This document shows, in pieces, positions 15,830 to 24,175 of a stretch of 47,855 nucleotides of DNA. The position numbers and the translations under genes are program-made. The DNA comes from Dehalococcoidia bacterium (GTDB taxonomy: Bacteria; Chloroflexota; Dehalococcoidia; DSTF01; JACRBR01), in NCBI GenBank assembly GCA_040902535.1, contig JBBDXD010000020.1, positions 34,938 through 82,792 of the forward strand, written 5' to 3'. The notes beneath the pieces were generated by a model. The model ran no database searches. It was not told the origin of the DNA and saw nothing but the letters and a program-made list of their open reading frames with translations. The stretch's first letter is position 1. Each line of letters opens with the position of its first letter.

Positions 15830-16675
15830 CTAGATCTCGTTTAACTCGTCCAGGAATGGGAGTTCGGAGAAGAAGCGATTGAAGATCGTTGCCTCGTCGA
15901 GGAAGATCAGGGCGCCGACGAAGATGATCATCACGCCGGTGACGACTTCGACGATGGGCAGGACGCCGCGGATGCGGCGGAAGAAGCGGGTCATCGGCAC
16001 GACGGCGAGTCCCGTGATGATGAAGGGCACGCCGAGGCCCAGCGAGTACACGAGCAGCAGGTAGAACCCCTGGGCGACGTCGCCGGTGGCCGCGGAGAGC
16101 GTGAGGATCGCGCCGAGCACGGGGCCGAGGCACGGCGTCCAGCCGATCGCGAACGCGGATCCGACGCCGAACGACTTCGCGTAGTCAATGCCGGCCCAGC
16201 CGCCGCCGCCCATGCTCATCGTCGCGCTGCCACCGCCCGATGGCGCGCCGGCGGGCGCGGAGGCCGTCGCGAACTGCATGGAGTACGTCCGATAGAGGAA
16301 CGGGATACGGATGACGCCGATCAGGTTGAGGCCGAGCACGATCAGCACCACGCCCGCGACGCGCTCGAGCGTGCGCTGATGGTCGCGCACGAAGTTCGCG
16401 TGCTCGGAGCCGAACAATACGCCGAGCAGGCCCGCCGACGCGCCGAGCAGCGAGAAGGCCGCCGTGAAGCCGAGCACGAACGTCGCCGCGTGCGTGACGG
16501 TCCTCCGGCGCTGCGATGCTCCGGGCTCAAGCGTCGCGGTGGTGCCGGTGAGGTGCGCGAGGTACACGGGCACGAGCGGCAGCACGCACGGCGAAAGGAA
16601 CGACAGCAGTCCGGCGGCGAACGCGAACGCGAACCCCCACGGCCCGGTGAGATAGTCGACCCAACCCTCGGTCAT
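15830..16675 (-). CDS. ccdA: CcdA-type cytochrome c biogenesis / thiol-disulfide membrane protein
   Basis: The 281-residue membrane protein has about six membrane segments. The two conserved cysteines are Cys30 in SFLSPCVLPLVP and Cys182 in IGWTPCLGPVLG, the pair that passes electrons across the membrane in CcdA/DsbD-type proteins. A glycine- and serine-rich loop of about 25 residues lies at 138-163. No thioredoxin-like partner gene follows. A 74-residue gene lies 6 bases upstream and is probably cotranscribed. CcdA normally supplies reductant for haem attachment to apocytochrome c. Confidence 0.88.
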   Translation of the reverse strand: MTEGWVDYLTGPWGFAFAFAAGLLSFLSPCVLPLVPVYLAHLTGTTATLEPGASQRRRTVTHAATFVLGFTAAFSLLGASAGLLGVLFGSEHANFVRDHQRTLERVAGVVLIVLGLNLIGVIRIPFLYRTYSMQFATASAPAGAPSGGGSATMSMGGGGWAGIDYAKSFGVGSAFAIGWTPCLGPVLGAILTLSAATGDVAQGFYLLLVYSLGLGVPFIITGLAVVPMTRFFRRIRGVLPIVEVVTGVMIIFVGALIFLDEATIFNRFFSELPFLDELNEI

Positions 16676-16681
16676 GGTTTC

Positions 16682-16906
16682 CTAATCAAACGGCGACTTC
16701 TCGTCCGCCGGGATGCCGAGCAGGGCGAGACGCGCCGCGTCGTACTTCTCTTTCGCGCGAGCTTCGCGGTTGAGCAGCCCCTTCATCTGGTCGCCCTCGG
16801 GCGTGCGGGAGCCGTCGATGAACACCTCGTGGAGGGCCTGCAGCTTCTTCTGCCAGTCGTCATACGCCTCGAGGTACGCTTTGCGACGATCTTCGCTCGC
16901 CTGCAT
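16682..16906 (-). CDS. Small helical hypothetical protein upstream of ccdA
   Basis: A 74-residue, charged, mostly helical protein with no membrane segment or cysteine. I do not recognise a family. It is probably a real gene: a GGAG element precedes the ATG, codon use matches the neighbours, and it ends 6 bases before ccdA on the same strand. A role alongside CcdA would be guesswork. Confidence 0.6.
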   Translation of the reverse strand: MQASEDRRKAYLEAYDDWQKKLQALHEVFIDGSRTPEGDQMKGLLNREARAKEKYDAARLALLGIPADEKSPFD

Positions 16907-16952
16907 GTCTGTCGTGCTCCGCCATGCGCTGGAATGCTAACTGCACCACGAT

Positions 16953-16972
16953 CGCGGGCTGAAAGCCCGCGC
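16953..16972. repeat. Palindromic intergenic repeat, family A, copy 4 (inverted)
   Basis: GCGGGCTGAAAGCCCGC is the reverse complement of the family A core. Two partly repeated GCGCCACGGGCAG-like units follow up to 17025. Confidence 0.7.
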
Positions 16973-17073
16973 CACGGGCAGTTCCCGCGTCACAGGCAAT
17001 TCCCGCGCCACGGGCAGCTGGGCCGGACTGCCCCCGCGAGGTTCGACGATCCAGCGTACCGCGGCGCGATCCG

Positions 17074-18108
17074 CTAACGCACCACGAAGATGCCGACGCC
17101 GACCACCGCAAATCCGAGGATGGCGGCGAGCATGGCGACGAGCGTGATCAGCGGCTCGACCTGCTCGCGCGGCGGGCCAAAGCCGCCCTGCCCCAGCGAC
17201 ATGACGGCGCCTGGCTCACCAGCCGCGTCCACGCCCGGCGTGAGGCAGACATCGGGGACGGGCAGTTCCGCAAGGAGAGCAGGCCGCGAGACCTCGCCTG
17301 TAGGGGCGTGGATGTATCCGACGATCGCCAGGCTGCCGCCCTGGCACGCTTCCTGCAGTGAAACTTCGAACGCGATGGACACATCGACCGCGGCAGGTGA
17401 CGGGGGATCGTTGTGGAGCGTGGTCAGATGGAACTTCTCGCCGAATACCTCCTCGCCGAGCAGCGGCTCCACGCGCGCGTAAGCATCCGGTATGGACATA
17501 TGGTCGAACAGCGCGATGTCGGCAGTGAACGTGTCGATCTCGCGCGCGGCGTCATTCGCGGTCAGGAGCGCCTGGAAGCGACGCGGGTCGTCGGTGTTCT
17601 GGCTGAGTTGGAGGCGCATCGTCACGGGCGGCGGCGCATCGTCCGGCTCGATGACGACGAGCTGTCGCGCGAGTTCGCGTCCATCGCCGGGGAGGAAGAG
17701 CCGCGCTACGGCGCCGCTCGGCTGCTGCGGCACTCGCACGATCACGTCCAGGTCGAGTACGCGCTCCTCGCCCGGTGCGAGGTCGCCGATGGTGTAGACG
17801 ATCTGGCCGCCGTCCACGTCGAACGGAGCGCCGTCGAGGCGGCCGCCGAAGAAGTAGAACCGATCAGGCGGCGGCAGGTTGGCGGCCGGTTCGAAGTTGA
17901 ATCGGACGTCACGGAGCGGGTCGCTGCCGGTGTTGGTCGCGACGGCCCGGCAGCGGAGCAGCGTGTCGACGCCGCTGGGGGCGCGCGGCGGATCGCAGGT
18001 GTACTCCAACGTCGCGGCCTGCTCCTGAGCGCCGGCCTGCAGCACAAACGAGGCTCCGGCGGCGACGGCGGTGCCCGCGAGGGCCAGGACGATCAACAGC
18101 GTACGCAT
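17074..18108 (-). CDS. Exported, C-terminally anchored surface protein of unknown function
   Basis: A 344-residue protein with an N-terminal signal peptide (MRTLLIVLALAGTAVAAGAS), an extracellular part and a C-terminal membrane segment (about 320-343) ending in Arg. The region EYTCDPPRAPSGVDTLLRCRAVATNTGSDPLRDVRF resembles beta-sandwich repeats found in surface proteins, with two cysteines. No enzyme motif is seen. The start is placed at 18108 rather than 18138 because AGAGGAGG sits just upstream and the signal peptide begins there. Divergent from the M20 peptidase gene. Confidence 0.72.
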   Translation of the reverse strand: MRTLLIVLALAGTAVAAGASFVLQAGAQEQAATLEYTCDPPRAPSGVDTLLRCRAVATNTGSDPLRDVRFNFEPAANLPPPDRFYFFGGRLDGAPFDVDGGQIVYTIGDLAPGEERVLDLDVIVRVPQQPSGAVARLFLPGDGRELARQLVVIEPDDAPPPVTMRLQLSQNTDDPRRFQALLTANDAAREIDTFTADIALFDHMSIPDAYARVEPLLGEEVFGEKFHLTTLHNDPPSPAAVDVSIAFEVSLQEACQGGSLAIVGYIHAPTGEVSRPALLAELPVPDVCLTPGVDAAGEPGAVMSLGQGGFGPPREQVEPLITLVAMLAAILGFAVVGVGIFVVR

Positions 18109-18252
18109 GGCGTGTACCTCCTCTTCCGATCGCAGCATCGTCTCTGCGCGCGCCGCCGCACTCGACGCGCGACCGGCGGATGGATGGCGCTTCGCCTACG
18201 CGACCGAAACGGCAGCTTCACCTACAATGCCCGCGCACGAGAGGAGTCACGC

Positions 18253-19584
18253 ATGGCTGACGCGCCGCGGATCGACTGGGACGCCATCACGTCAGAGGCG
18301 GCCCAACTGCTCTCCGACTTCATCCGCATCGACACGTCGAATCCGCCGGGGCGCGAAAAGGCGGCATGCGACTGGCTGGCGGATATCTTCCGGCGCGAGG
18401 GCATCGACGACGTGGCGTTCTACGACGCGTCGGACGGGAGCGAGCACGGCGCCGAGCGGATGAACATGACGGCGCGGCTTTCCGGGAGCGGCGGCAAGCG
18501 CCCCCTCGTGCTCCTGAGCCATACGGACGTCGTGCCGGTGGAGCGCCAGTACTGGGACTTCGAGCCCTTTTCGGGGGCCGTCGTCGATGGCGTGATCTAC
18601 GGGCGCGGGGCGCTGGACATGAAGTCCATGGGCATCATGGAACTGATGGCGATGCTGATCATCAAGCGGAATGGTCTACTGCACAGCCGCGACATCGTCT
18701 ACATGGCGCTGGCCGACGAAGAGGCCGGCGGCAAGTGGGGCATCGAGTGGGTCGAGCAGCACCATCCCGAACTGCTCGATGCGGAGTACGTGATTAACGA
18801 AGGCGGCTGGGGCAACGCCGAGGTGTTCGGGACGCGGCGACCGGCGTTCAACGCCTCGATCAGCGAGAAGGGGCCGCTCTGGCTGAAGCTGACGGCGGAG
18901 GGACGTCCCGGGCATGGTTCGGTGCCCCACCCCGACAACGCCCTGGAGCGCCTCGTGCGGGCGCTGTTCCGCATTCGAGAATGGGCGCGCCCGGTCAACG
19001 TGGTGCCGGAACTGCGCGAATACTTCGAACGGTTGCATCGCGCGCAGGTCTTCAAGGGCGACGGCACGCAGCAATCGATGGAACAACTCGCGCGCGATAA
19101 CCTGCTGGCGAATGCGCTGCTGACGAACACGATCAGCACCACCAGCATGCGCTCCGGCATGAAGCACAACGTGATCCCGGCGATCGCCGAGGCGACGATC
19201 GACTGCCGGCTGCTGCCCGGCACCGACCACGAAGCGTTCACACAGCAGGTACGTGACGCCGTCGATGACGGGAAGGTGCGCGTGGAGCCGATCTTCTCCG
19301 CCGACACGCCCGCGTCTTCGACGGACACGGAGTTGTTCGCGCTGATCGAGGACGTCGTCCACGATCACATGGAGGAGGCGCTCGTGCTTCCCAGCGTCTC
19401 GGCGGGGTTCACCGATTCGCGCGTCTTCCGGCGGCACGGCGTCGAGTCGTACGGCTTCATCCCGATCCTGCTGGAGCAGGACGAGGCGGCGACGATCCAC
19501 GGCCACAACGAGCGCATCACGGTCGACAACCTGCGGCTTGGCACGCAGATCCTCTTTGAGACGGTACGGAGGCTTTGCAGCTAA
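18253..19584 (+). CDS. M20 family metallopeptidase / deacylase
   Basis: The 443-residue protein is a complete M20 dinuclear zinc hydrolase. LLSHTDVVPV gives His90 and the nearby Asp, GRGALDMK gives Asp122, and ADEEAGG gives the general-base Glu and a zinc Glu near 156-157. GRPGHGSVPHPDNALERL begins the lid domain, and IHGHNERI near the end supplies the last zinc His. Members hydrolyse peptides, acyl-amino acids or carbamoyl groups; this long form resembles the carboxypeptidase/ArgE-DapE group but the substrate is open. The ATG follows GAGAGGAG at 18238-18245, and TACAAT lies at 18223-18228. Confidence 0.88.
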   Translation: MADAPRIDWDAITSEAAQLLSDFIRIDTSNPPGREKAACDWLADIFRREGIDDVAFYDASDGSEHGAERMNMTARLSGSGGKRPLVLLSHTDVVPVERQYWDFEPFSGAVVDGVIYGRGALDMKSMGIMELMAMLIIKRNGLLHSRDIVYMALADEEAGGKWGIEWVEQHHPELLDAEYVINEGGWGNAEVFGTRRPAFNASISEKGPLWLKLTAEGRPGHGSVPHPDNALERLVRALFRIREWARPVNVVPELREYFERLHRAQVFKGDGTQQSMEQLARDNLLANALLTNTISTTSMRSGMKHNVIPAIAEATIDCRLLPGTDHEAFTQQVRDAVDDGKVRVEPIFSADTPASSTDTELFALIEDVVHDHMEEALVLPSVSAGFTDSRVFRRHGVESYGFIPILLEQDEAATIHGHNERITVDNLRLGTQILFETVRRLCS

Positions 19585-19700
19585 CGCACCGTAACGGAAC
19601 GCGGAGATCCATCGATGCCGACCGGCTCGCGTCGGCGCCTCGTGTCACGCGATGACGCGCGGTAAGATCGCAACGCCGCTCGTGGAGGCAGGAGGAACGC

Positions 19701-20450
19701 ATGCAACTCGCTGATATCAAGCTCGTAGGCGTGATGGGCGGCGGCGTCATGGGCGGCGGCATCGCACAGACGTTCGTCGCCAACGGATTCCGCACCATCG
19801 TGCGCGACCTGAACGACGACCTCATCGAGAAGACGCGCGAGACGATGATCGACGGGCGATTCGGACTGAAGGGCGCGGTCGAGCGCGGCAAGATGACGCA
19901 GTCCAATTACGACGCGACGGTCGACCGGCTGTCCTTCACGAAGGAAGTCGCGGAACTGCGAGACTGCGACCTGATCGTCGAGGCCGTGCCCGAGAACCTG
20001 GACCTGAAGAAGAGCGTTTTCTCCGAGTTGGACCGCATCGTGCAGCCCGGAGCGATCCTCGCAACGAACACATCCGGGTTCTCGATCTCGGACTTGAACA
20101 AGGCGGTCTCCCGTCGTGACCGGTTCATCGGATTCCACTGGTTCAGCCCGGCGTTCATCATGAAGATCATCGAGGTGGTGTACGCACCCGAGACGTCGCA
20201 GGAGACGCTCGACACGATGATGGAGCTGACGCGGACGTTCGGCAAAACGCCGATCAAGGTGAAGGACGCGCCGGGCAAATACGGCTTCGTGGCGAACAGG
20301 ATCTACTTCGCGATGGTTGCCGAGGCGCGCAAGGTGCTCGAAGAAGGCGTCGCCAGCGATGAAGACATCAACGCGGCGATGCGACTCGGCTTCAACTGGC
20401 CCGCCGGACCGCTCGAGATGGTGGCCGGCGCGCGCAAGGGCTGGCAGTAA
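19701..20450 (+). CDS. 3-hydroxyacyl-CoA dehydrogenase family protein, short C-terminus
   Basis: The 249-residue protein has the NAD-binding start LVGVMGGGVMGGGIAQ, VEAVPENLDLKKSVFSELD, TNTSGFSIS and the catalytic His in FIGFHWFSPA, followed by VKDAPGKYGFVANRIYF, which opens the C-terminal domain. Typical members run about 280-290 residues; this one stops soon after GFNWPAGPLEMV, about 35 residues early, and no other frame continues the family sequence. It may be a short variant that is still folded, or a truncated gene. It follows an AGGCAGGAGG ribosome site, and the PHP gene begins 13 bases later. Confidence 0.82.
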   Translation: MQLADIKLVGVMGGGVMGGGIAQTFVANGFRTIVRDLNDDLIEKTRETMIDGRFGLKGAVERGKMTQSNYDATVDRLSFTKEVAELRDCDLIVEAVPENLDLKKSVFSELDRIVQPGAILATNTSGFSISDLNKAVSRRDRFIGFHWFSPAFIMKIIEVVYAPETSQETLDTMMELTRTFGKTPIKVKDAPGKYGFVANRIYFAMVAEARKVLEEGVASDEDINAAMRLGFNWPAGPLEMVAGARKGWQ

Positions 20451-20463
20451 CCATCCGGTCCGC

Positions 20464-21051
20464 GTGCTGATTGACCTTCACTGTCACACGAAGGTGTACT
20501 CGGCGTGCAGCGCGCTCACGCCGGACGCGCTCGTGCGCGCCGCGCGAATGCGGGGCATCGATGGCGTGTGCATCACCGAGCACGACGCGGCATGGCCGAC
20601 GGACGACGTGCGGCGGTTGGCGGACGAAATGGACTTTACGGTGTTGCGCGGCATGGAGATCACCACGGAGATCGGTCATGTGCTGGTCTTCGGCGTACAC
20701 GCGTACCATCCTTCGATGGCGCGCCTGGCCGACCTGCACCGCATCGTCCGCGGCGAGGGCGCGTGCATGTACCTCGCCCACCCGAGCCGCCGCTACGGCA
20801 CGCTGCCGCCGGACGATCTGGGGACGTTGTTTGACTCGGTCGAAACGCAGAACGGCACGGAGGGCATGCTGCAGAACGACACCGCCACCCGGATGGCGGC
20901 TTCGCTGCGCCTCCCGGGCATCGGCGGGAGCGACGCACACTCTGCACGCGAGGTTGGCGTGTGCGCGACGGAGTTCGATGTCGAGATCCGGGATGAAACG
21001 TCGTTTTTGTGGGCGTTACGCGCGGGCAGGTATCGCGCAGTTCGCGTCTAG
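20464..21051 (+). CDS. PHP-domain metal-dependent phosphoesterase
   Basis: A 195-residue single PHP domain. The metal-binding motifs appear in order: IDLHCHTK near the N-terminus, ITEHDA, GMEITTEIGHVLVFG, LAHPSRRY and GIGGSDAHSAREVG. Stand-alone PHP proteins of this size are phosphoesterases acting on nucleotides or small phosphates. The start is a GTG 13 bases after the preceding stop. It converges with the membrane protein gene downstream and shares its CTAG stop tetranucleotide. Confidence 0.82.
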   Translation: MLIDLHCHTKVYSACSALTPDALVRAARMRGIDGVCITEHDAAWPTDDVRRLADEMDFTVLRGMEITTEIGHVLVFGVHAYHPSMARLADLHRIVRGEGACMYLAHPSRRYGTLPPDDLGTLFDSVETQNGTEGMLQNDTATRMAASLRLPGIGGSDAHSAREVGVCATEFDVEIRDETSFLWALRAGRYRAVRV

Positions 21052-21860
21052 ACGGCCTTGGGCCACTCCCGCTTTGTGAGCCGCGGGAAGTCGAGCAGCG
21101 GGCGCTCGACGGCTTCGGCATCGGCCGACTCGAGGCGGCCCTGCGCCATGAGCGAGATCCTGTCGAACAGCAACTGCGCGAACGCGCCGAAGAACGCCGC
21201 GAATCCCAGTAGCTGCACGCTCTCCTCGATGTTCACCTCGATGCCGTAGAGGACGCTCGTCTCGTCGAAGAGTTCCAGGTGGATCGCCGGGAACATCAAT
21301 GCCTCCAGCGCGACCTTCCCCGCGCACAAGGCGATGCCGAACCCCACCCAGAGACGCGCCGGCGTACTCGCGCGACCGACGGCGATGATCAGCAAGATCA
21401 CGAGAGCGATGAGGAACGGCGCATAGACAGCCTCCCAGATCACGCGTCCAGCTTGCTCCGGCAGATCGAAGCGTTGTTCGATGCTCTCGCCGACACGCTC
21501 ATGGAGGGAGATGCTTTTGTCGAGCGACAAGAACGCCATCGCTCCGCCGGCGAGCAGCCACATCAAGCGCTGGCCGCTATCGCGGTACGTAGAAGCGAGT
21601 CCGAGAGCAGCAAGTGCGGCGCCGGCGAGCACAAACGAATGGAACCAGGTGACGGCATTGAAGCGCCCGTCGATATCCAGCGCCCAGATGTGTTCGGGAG
21701 CGATCCAGCGTTGGAAGACGTCCGCGGCGACCAGCGCCAGTCCGCCGGCCAGGGCGACCGCCAGAATGACCCGATCCAACCGCAAGGACGAAGGTTCGAT
21801 GATAGTGCCTGCCAGCCGCTGCAACTCCCGCAGGGGTCCATCTAAGTATCGACATCTCAC
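21048..21860 (-). CDS. Multi-pass membrane protein of unknown function
   Basis: The 270-residue protein has about six predicted membrane segments, including ILAVALAGGLALVAADVF, SFVLAGAALAALGLA and FLIALVILLIIAVG. The conserved-looking stretch MAFLSLDKSISLHERVGESIEQRF between segments carries charged residues next to the membrane. I do not recognise a family. A GTG start follows TTGGAAGG. It is divergent from the TPR-like gene across 224 bases, in which I see no further gene. Confidence 0.65.
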   Translation of the reverse strand: MRCRYLDGPLRELQRLAGTIIEPSSLRLDRVILAVALAGGLALVAADVFQRWIAPEHIWALDIDGRFNAVTWFHSFVLAGAALAALGLASTYRDSGQRLMWLLAGGAMAFLSLDKSISLHERVGESIEQRFDLPEQAGRVIWEAVYAPFLIALVILLIIAVGRASTPARLWVGFGIALCAGKVALEALMFPAIHLELFDETSVLYGIEVNIEESVQLLGFAAFFGAFAQLLFDRISLMAQGRLESADAEAVERPLLDFPRLTKREWPKAV

Positions 21861-22084
21861 GTACCTTCCAAGAGCAATCCGAACGTCGCAGGGCCCCTGT
21901 CATCGAATTGTCCCGAGGCGTCGTCCGGGGCTACGCCAATCTGCGATGCCACCTCGCTTAGATTCAGACAACACGCTCTGGATCAGGATTGCGCAGGTTC
22001 ATGGAACATCACCTCGCCGCCCTCCTTTCGCATCCCGTGAAACAACCGGCGTGGCTCATCGATATACAGGATGAGGTACGCTAG

Positions 22085-22672
22085 GTGTTCAAACTCCGCG
22101 GAACCATGCCTTCCATCACCGCGACACGCGGGGACGAGCGCGACATGGCCCGCAAGATCGAGCACGCCGTGGATTCCGATCCCACCTGCGCGGGCGTCAT
22201 CGCCGAACTGGTCGCCGAGTGTCGCAGCCGGGCATTAGCCCGCCCGGATGAAGCGTCGTGGCATTTTCTCAACGGCCGGCTCTTGATGGCCGCCGGAAAT
22301 CCCCTGGAGGCGCGCGACGAGCTGGAACGCGCCGCGCTCCTCGACCCGCGCGACCCTCGCATCACGGCTCATCTCGGCCTGTGGTACGAAGCCGCGTTGC
22401 TGGCGGCGACGGGCACCACGACGAACGTCGAACTTCCGCCCTCGGTGGGTCCGGAGGTGAGCGCCAGCGCGGCGCGCTTCGCGGCCATCGAGGAGGCGCT
22501 CAGCGTCGAAGATCTTGCTCAGCGTTCGCTGGAACTCTTCGAGCAGGCACTCACCTTCCGGCTGCCACGCCGCGACGTTCAATTCCTGCAGCGCCACGCG
22601 GCGATCGTGTGCGAGAGCGCTTCGAATACCGACGTGCGCATGCCGCGGCGCGCACTCCTGCGCGCGGTATAA
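22085..22672 (+). CDS. TPR-like helical protein of unknown function
   Basis: A 195-residue soluble helical protein. The segment ASWHFLNGRLLMAAGNPLEARDELERAALLDPRDPRITAHLGLWYEAA reads as one to two tetratricopeptide-like repeats, so it may be a protein-binding scaffold. No enzymatic motif is visible. A GTG at 22085 or an ATG at 22106 could be the start; neither has a strong ribosome site. Confidence 0.6.
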   Translation: MFKLRGTMPSITATRGDERDMARKIEHAVDSDPTCAGVIAELVAECRSRALARPDEASWHFLNGRLLMAAGNPLEARDELERAALLDPRDPRITAHLGLWYEAALLAATGTTTNVELPPSVGPEVSASAARFAAIEEALSVEDLAQRSLELFEQALTFRLPRRDVQFLQRHAAIVCESASNTDVRMPRRALLRAV

Positions 22673-22888
22673 CAGTTTCGCATACACTCCGAAGTGCATT
22701 CGGGCGGTAGTTCCTTCGCCTGATTCGACTTCGCTCGCGGCGTAACCTTTCTCAGCACGCCGGGCGTCGCAACTCCGCATCTCTGCCCAGAAAAAATGTG
22801 ACAGCTCCGAGTAGGAAAAGCATCGCATGTCTGGTAGCCTTACCCCTCGTAACGGGATGCGGGGCATGGAACTCTTGGGGATGGTGCG

Positions 22889-24022
22889 ATGGGTGAAGAT
22901 AGCATCCTGACGACGGGATGGTCGAGGCGGAAGTTTCTCACGACGGCGGCGGTAACCGTGGGCGCGGCGGCGGTGTCGCTGGGAGCGCAGTGCGACCCGG
23001 CGCTCATCCGAAAATTGCAGCAAGGCAAGAACCCGCAGCCACCGCACCACAAGGTGTGGGTCTGGCAGTTCTCCACTGACTCGGAGCCAGATCAGATCGT
23101 GGCGAACCTCGGCGCGAACGGCCTTGGCATCCTGATGAAGACGCACGACGGCGTCGACTGGATGTCGCGCTACGACCGCTCACGAAACGCCGTGAACGGC
23201 CCTGGCCAGGTCGCGAATCTCGTCCGCTTCTTCGAGGACCGCGGCGTGCCGTTTCACGCGTGGAGCGTGATCAAAGGCATCGACCCGATCCGCGAAGCCC
23301 AAATGGTCGCCGATGTCCTGTCGGCGGGCGCTCGCAGCCTCGTCCTCGACCTCGAGGGAGGAGCAGGCTTCTGGGCCGGCACTCCGGCCGACGCCGCCCG
23401 GTTCGGCGACCACCTGCGTAAGCTGACGCCGTTCGGGCGCGTGGACATCTCGATCGATGCACGTCCGTGGCGCATCAACCTCGTGCCGATGCCGGAATTC
23501 GTCGCGCTCAGCGACGGCATCTGGCCGCAACTCTACTGGGACACATTCAACTCGGCCGGCAACCGCGACGGCTATCGCAATTCCGGTTATCCGACCGGCG
23601 CGAGCGGCATGACGCCGGAGTTCCTGCTCGATACGACGCACGTGGTCCTCGGCGGTTATAACCGCGATGTCATCCCTGTCGGCCAGGGCGCCGCGATCGA
23701 CCCGAATACGTGGTCGCGATTCGCGCGGCGCGCGTGGGAACTGGGGATGGGCACGGTTTCCGTGTGGCGGTACGGCGTGACGCGGTACGAAACGCTTTCG
23801 TACCTGGGCGAGAATCGCGCGGGCATCGCGCCGCAGCCGCCGAAGCCGACGCTGACGCCGCAGTCGTCTTCGACGCGTCCGCCGTCGCCGACGAAGACGA
23901 CGCGAGCGACGAGGACGCACACGCCGACGCGTACGCGGACGAATACGCCGACGCGCACGCACACGCCAACACCGGCGGCGCCTACCCAGACGTTGACACC
24001 AACGCACACGCCGACCGTGTAG
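22889..24022 (+). CDS. Tat-exported TIM-barrel-like (glycoside hydrolase-type) protein with Thr/Pro tail
   Basis: A 377-residue protein starting with a twin-arginine signal (SRRKFLTTAAVTVGAAAVS at 12-30). The folded part, residues 45-310, has the look of a TIM barrel: KVWVWQFS, GLGILMKTHDG, FHAWSVIKG, SLVLDLEGGAGFW, VDISIDARPW and DGIWPQLYWDTF. LDLEGG and PQLYWD could carry acidic catalytic residues as in lysozyme-like hydrolases, but no family is certain. From about residue 325 it is a Thr/Pro/Arg repeat region (TPTRTRTNTPTRTHTPTP) of the type that links Chloroflexota surface proteins to the cell envelope. It precedes two sugar-type dehydrogenases. Confidence 0.7.
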   Translation: MGEDSILTTGWSRRKFLTTAAVTVGAAAVSLGAQCDPALIRKLQQGKNPQPPHHKVWVWQFSTDSEPDQIVANLGANGLGILMKTHDGVDWMSRYDRSRNAVNGPGQVANLVRFFEDRGVPFHAWSVIKGIDPIREAQMVADVLSAGARSLVLDLEGGAGFWAGTPADAARFGDHLRKLTPFGRVDISIDARPWRINLVPMPEFVALSDGIWPQLYWDTFNSAGNRDGYRNSGYPTGASGMTPEFLLDTTHVVLGGYNRDVIPVGQGAAIDPNTWSRFARRAWELGMGTVSVWRYGVTRYETLSYLGENRAGIAPQPPKPTLTPQSSSTRPPSPTKTTRATRTHTPTRTRTNTPTRTHTPTPAAPTQTLTPTHTPTV

Positions 24023-24175
24023 ACGGTTACTCCCGCCCCCTACCGTAAGCAGCGGCCCGTCGCCCGGCGCCGGCCGGATGCCGGTGATCGTGCCTGCGTT
24101 TGCCGCGTGCTGGCGCGTTACTCCGTTCGCAACACACAATACGCCGTCCCCTGGTACGACTCGACGGAGGCGCGC

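Noticed and set aside
21983-22165. 60-residue reverse frame in the gap before the TPR-like gene
   Set aside because: Part of it (YLILYIDEPRRLFHGMRKEGGEV) looks protein-like, but it has no plausible start in the gap and overlaps the forward gene; evidence is too thin to call.
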